A stretch of DNA of 9,921 bases from JBBRLA01 sp038231615 (GTDB taxonomy: Bacteria; Myxococcota_A; Polyangia; Palsa-1104; JAEUJZ01): assembly GCA_038231615.1 (NCBI GenBank), contig JBBRLA010000292.1:1-9921 (forward strand), in the 5' to 3' direction. Position numbers and translations under genes: made by a program. Each line of letters starts with the position of its first letter. Position 1 is the first letter of the stretch. The notes beneath the pieces were generated by a model, which saw only the letters and a list, made by a program, of their open reading frames with translations, did not search any database and was not told where the DNA came from. Positions 7,640 to 9,921 of the stretch are shown here, one piece after another.

Positions 7640-8487
7640 CAAGTGGTCTCCAGCTTGGGCTGCGGGTTCGCCTGGGGTGCCTCTTCCCGCCAGAAGGGCG
7701 AGCCGATCACCAGGCGCAGGACCCGCAGGGTATCCTCGAACGTACGAAAATGGGTCGCATGGGCCGGGGCCGTCTCGCCCTCCCCTTCGGGGGCGCCATG
7801 CTCAGGTCCAGGTCCAGGTCCATGATAAATGGTGCGGATCGGCACCTGGCACAGGGGCGTCCGGGTCTTGGCGGCCCATAAGATCAGCTCGGTCTCCGTC
7901 TCGAAGCGCCGGGTGGTCAGGCGCACCCGGGAGAGCAGCGCCGCCGGGTACACCCGGAAGCCGGACTGCGTGTCCCGGTGCTGCCGCCCGGAAAAGATCG
8001 AGATGAAGTAGGTCGAGATGTGGTTGCCGATGCGGCTGCGCCGGGGCATCAGCGCCGGGTCGAAGCTGCGCACGCCGATCACCAGGGCCTCGGGCTGCCC
8101 CTGGTGGACGGAAAACAGCATGGGGATCTCCTCGGGATCGTGCTGTCCGTCGGCGTCCAGGGTCATCACTGCCCGCGCGCCGCGAGACAGGGCGTGGGCG
8201 AAGCCGGTCTGCAGGGCCGCCCCCTTGCCCCGGTTGCCCGCATGGCGCAGCACCAGGGCCCCGGCCCGCTCTGCATGATCGGCGGTGCCGTCGTCGCTGC
8301 CATCGTCCACCACCAGGATCTCGGCCCCGGCGGGGGCCTTTGCGCGGACGGCGGCGACCACCGTGCCGATGTGGGCGGCGGCGTTGTAGGCCGGGATCAC
8401 GATCGACAGCGCGATCGAGGCGGCGGGGGCCGGAATGGAAGAAAACCCAGCATCCATGGGAAGTTCAAAGCATATCACGTTGCTCAC
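7639..8487 (-). CDS. GT2-family glycosyltransferase (DPM1/polyprenyl-phosphate sugar transferase-like)
   Basis: A 282-residue inverting GT-A enzyme. It has the GT2 entry motif SIVIPAYNA (about 28-36), VVDDGSDDGT (59-68), GNRGKGAALQTGF, the DXD-type metal site LDADGQHDPEEI (110-121), and DTQSGFRVY (172-180), which together are typical of dolichol/undecaprenyl-phosphate sugar transferases. A sugar from UDP- or GDP-sugar would be put on a lipid carrier at the inner membrane. There are no transmembrane helices. A Gly/Pro/Glu-rich stretch at about 223-245 sits where relatives normally go straight from IYH to HFR, so it looks like an inserted loop. The start is GTG 8487, with GGAG nine to ten bases upstream; ATG 8457 is an alternative. 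It is 28 bases below the hotdog gene and overlaps the lipoprotein gene, so the three are probably one transcript. GT2 enzymes are also found with hotdog dehydratases in aryl-polyene clusters. Confidence 0.9.
   Translation of the reverse strand: MSNVICFELPMDAGFSSIPAPAASIALSIVIPAYNAAAHIGTVVAAVRAKAPAGAEILVVDDGSDDGTADHAERAGALVLRHAGNRGKGAALQTGFAHALSRGARAVMTLDADGQHDPEEIPMLFSVHQGQPEALVIGVRSFDPALMPRRSRIGNHISTYFISIFSGRQHRDTQSGFRVYPAALLSRVRLTTRRFETETELILWAAKTRTPLCQVPIRTIYHGPGPGPEHGAPEGEGETAPAHATHFRTFEDTLRVLRLVIGSPFWREEAPQANPQPKLETT
7804..7821 (-). repeat. Three tandem AGGTCC hexamers inside the GT2 gene
   Basis: AGGTCC occurs three times in a row on the plus strand and encodes alternating Gly and Pro on the minus strand, within the inserted loop of the GT2 enzyme (about residues 223-228). 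It is a short in-frame microsatellite and a likely source of length variation. Confidence 0.85.
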
Positions 8488-8515
8488 CGCGCCGGCTCCG
8501 GCCAGGCCCTCTGGG

Positions 8516-8989
8516 TCACGAGGCCGCCAGGGCGAAAAGGAGCCGCCCCCCGGCGATGTTCCGGGGGTTTTGGCCGGTCGGGCCGTTCATCGAGATCGCG
8601 CTCGCGGTGGCGGCGAAGGCTTGCATGGCGCCCAGACTCCCTTCCCGCATGACCTTCAACACAAGGGTCTCGCCAGTTTGCACGACATCGTGGAACCTGA
8701 AGTCCGTCAAGGCCACTAAATATCCACGATGCGGTGGTTCGGTGGATCGGGTCTCAACGGCGGCACGCAGCAAAAGGCCGTTCAGGCAGGCCGCCGCCTG
8801 GCACAGGGCCTCGATGACCAGGGTGCCGGGAAGGGCCGGCTCGGGCTGCGGGTAAAGGGGGTCATCGGCGGTGATCAGGCGCGCGGCAGTCAGGGTGCCG
8901 GCGGTAAGATCAGCATCGAGCACACGATCGATCAGTCGAAACGGGGGGCGGTGAGGCAGAAGCTGAGCTAGATCATAGACCGGCGCCAT
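8516..8989 (-). CDS. FabZ-like hotdog-fold protein lacking the usual catalytic histidine
   Basis: A 157-residue cytoplasmic hotdog protein of the 3-hydroxyacyl-ACP dehydratase (FabZ) type. The start matches FabZ well: LLPHRPPFRLIDRVL (about 10-24) corresponds to the LPHR-PF-LVDRV signature. PGTLVIEALCQAAA (55-68) matches the helix carrying the catalytic Glu (Glu60). FabZ places its catalytic His 14 residues before that Glu in GHFPG. Here that position is Tyr46 in a Pro-rich PLYPQPEPALPG, and no His lies nearby. The length is normal. The ATG at 8989 is chosen because the FabZ match begins ten residues later; upstream codons would run into the divergent gene. GAGGA sits only one base from this ATG, so initiation may be unusual. 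It heads the operon with GT2 and the lipoprotein. It may be an inactive acyl-ACP binder, or a hotdog enzyme using another residue; a PKS/APE-type dehydratase relative is possible. Confidence 0.82.
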   Translation of the reverse strand: MAPVYDLAQLLPHRPPFRLIDRVLDADLTAGTLTAARLITADDPLYPQPEPALPGTLVIEALCQAAACLNGLLLRAAVETRSTEPPHRGYLVALTDFRFHDVVQTGETLVLKVMREGSLGAMQAFAATASAISMNGPTGQNPRNIAGGRLLFALAAS

Positions 8990-9015
8990 GTCCTCGAACG
9001 TAGCAAAAATCTGGC

Positions 9016-9035
9016 GGAACTCCCCAGGGAGTTCC
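9016..9035. promoter_or_regulatory. Perfect 9-bp dyad between divergent genes, candidate operator
   Basis: GGAACTCCC (9016-9024) and GGGAGTTCC (9027-9035) are exact inverted copies around a 2-base centre. The dyad lies midway in the 68-base gap between the hotdog ATG (8989, minus) and the TPR lipoprotein ATG (9058, plus). The very short centre suits a dimeric DNA-binding protein better than an RNA hairpin. It could control both genes. No regulator gene is seen in the window. Confidence 0.5.
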
Positions 9036-9044
9036 CGGATGTCT

Positions 9045-9052
9045 AAAGGAGG
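9045..9052 (+). promoter_or_regulatory. Strong ribosome binding site fixing the TPR gene start
   Basis: AAAGGAGG ends five bases before the ATG at 9058 and is an almost perfect Shine-Dalgarno, the best in the window. It settles the start of the plus-strand gene and shows that the minus-strand hotdog frame should not extend this far. Confidence 0.85.
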
Positions 9053-9057
9053 TTTGA

Positions 9058-9921
9058 ATGAGTCTTGCACCTGACCGTGGCCTGTTTGTCCGCCTGGCGC
9101 TGCTCGGCTTCGGGTCGTTTTTGCTCTCGGGCTTGCTTCCGGGGTGCATCCACGGGCCGCAGGTGAAGCCTGGGACGGCACCCGTGACGGCGATCGAGAT
9201 GGAGCCGATGAAGCTGGAGGTGGTCCGAAGCGACACGGGCGCCCGGGTCGAGGCCTTCGACGCCGCCGGGCTCTTCGAGCAGGCCGGGGAGGACCTGAAG
9301 GCGCAGCGTTACGCCGAAGCGGCGGCGGCCTACGACCGACTGCTCAAGGACTTCCCCGAAAGCCACTTCGCCGGGCCGGCGCTCTACAACGCCGGCCTGT
9401 CTTACGAGGGGATGAAACACTACGCGGAGGCGGTGGCGCGGTACCGGCGAATCGTCGATAAGCCGAAGCCGGAGGGCAAGGACACCCTGGACGCACTGTT
9501 CCGCCTGGGCTCGTGCCTGGCGGAGATGCAGGACTGGAAGGAGTCGCTGGCGGTGTTTGTGCGGATGCTGGCGCGGCCGGATCTGCGCCTCTCGGATCGC
9601 ATCGAGGCGATGTCCCGGCGCGGGCTGGCGCAGGTGGAACTGGGCGAGCTTCAGGCGGGCGAGCGTACCTTCCGCGAGACGATGGACTACTTCAAGGACA
9701 ACGAGGTGCAGGAGCGCCTGGACACGGACTTCTACCTGGCGATGTCGCAGTTCTACCTGGGGCAGATCCCCCACCGCTTGTTCCGCGCCATGCCCCTGCG
9801 CCTGCCGCAGCGGCAACTGGAGCAGGACCTGGAGGCCAAGGCGAAGATGTTCCTCTCGGCGCAGGCACACTACATCGATGCCATCAAGCGGCAAAACCCG
9901 GTGTGGGCCACCGCGGCGGGC
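9058..9921 (+). CDS. TPR-repeat lipoprotein (partial, runs off the right edge)
   Basis: The frame is open from the ATG at 9058 to the window end, giving 288 residues without a stop. The N-terminus has a basic start, a hydrophobic run and LLPGC with a probable lipidated Cys30, so it is likely an outer-membrane lipoprotein facing the periplasm. From about residue 67 it is helical and TPR-like: a first repeat 67-100 (FDAAGLFEQAGEDLKAQRYA), a second about 104-137 (GPALYNAGLSYEGMKHYAEA), a third about 144-177 and a less regular fourth about 183-216, as in YbgF/BamD-type scaffolds. The segment near 265-288 (LSAQAHYIDAIKRQNPVWA) resembles long TPR lipoproteins common in Myxococcota. Its role is probably as a scaffold for an envelope complex; which complex is unknown. 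It is divergent from the hotdog operon. Confidence 0.85.
   Translation, partial: MSLAPDRGLFVRLALLGFGSFLLSGLLPGCIHGPQVKPGTAPVTAIEMEPMKLEVVRSDTGARVEAFDAAGLFEQAGEDLKAQRYAEAAAAYDRLLKDFPESHFAGPALYNAGLSYEGMKHYAEAVARYRRIVDKPKPEGKDTLDALFRLGSCLAEMQDWKESLAVFVRMLARPDLRLSDRIEAMSRRGLAQVELGELQAGERTFRETMDYFKDNEVQERLDTDFYLAMSQFYLGQIPHRLFRAMPLRLPQRQLEQDLEAKAKMFLSAQAHYIDAIKRQNPVWATAAG

Noticed and set aside
5948..7825. A 625-codon plus-strand open frame antisense to the barrel, lipoprotein and GT2 genes
   Set aside because: Its translation is Arg/His/Gln-rich low complexity with no domain, and it spans three well-supported minus-strand genes. It arises from high GC and from the 33-bp repeat, which stays open in several frames.
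8990..9181. Extension of the hotdog gene to an upstream start at 9181
   Set aside because: It would overlap the TPR lipoprotein gene, which has a strong ribosome site, and the added residues match nothing in FabZ.

Overview
The window is high-GC DNA from a diderm (Gram-negative-type) bacterium. It carries two outer-membrane beta-barrel genes, two probable lipoproteins, and glycosyltransferases of the kind used in envelope glycolipid or polysaccharide assembly. The TPR lipoprotein at the right edge and the repeat-bearing barrel look most like Myxococcota or related former deltaproteobacterial lineages. The PAS-PAS histidine kinase resembles kinases common in Planctomycetes. The phylum call is therefore an impression from protein style, not a proof.

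Layout. Positions 1-383 are lower in GC and hold at most the 3' end of an unrecognised gene plus a TATAAT-like box. At 384-3043 (+) lie a zinc-type, core-only MetE-family methyltransferase and an overlapping soluble PAS-PAS sensor histidine kinase with no response regulator in view. The kinase converges on the minus-strand block, and a perfect 9-bp hairpin sits at the junction.

The minus-strand block (8989 down to 3074), read in transcription order, contains: a FabZ-like hotdog protein, a GT2 glycosyltransferase, a LolA/LolB-like lipoprotein (these three tightly packed), a small beta-barrel with six 11-residue repeats and its own promoter-like sequence, a GT4 glycosyltransferase, and a large beta-barrel overlapping the GT4 gene by ATGA. 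The large barrel is interrupted by one in-frame TAG, with the rest of the barrel continuing in the same frame. A divergent TPR lipoprotein gene (9058 onward, +) bounds the block on the right and runs off the window. A 20-bp dyad lies between the divergent starts.

Working model (inference): the minus-strand block is a self-contained envelope module. GT2 (polyprenyl- or lipid-linked) and GT4 enzymes would build a glycan or glycolipid, the hotdog protein would handle an acyl group, the lipoprotein would act at the outer membrane, and the barrels would be outer-membrane partners. No ketosynthase, acyl carrier protein or transporter is present, so it is not a canonical aryl-polyene or polysaccharide cluster as seen here. 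The points most worth attention are the amber codon in the barrel, loss of the expected catalytic histidine in the hotdog protein, the 33-bp repeat array, and the dyad in the divergent promoter region.
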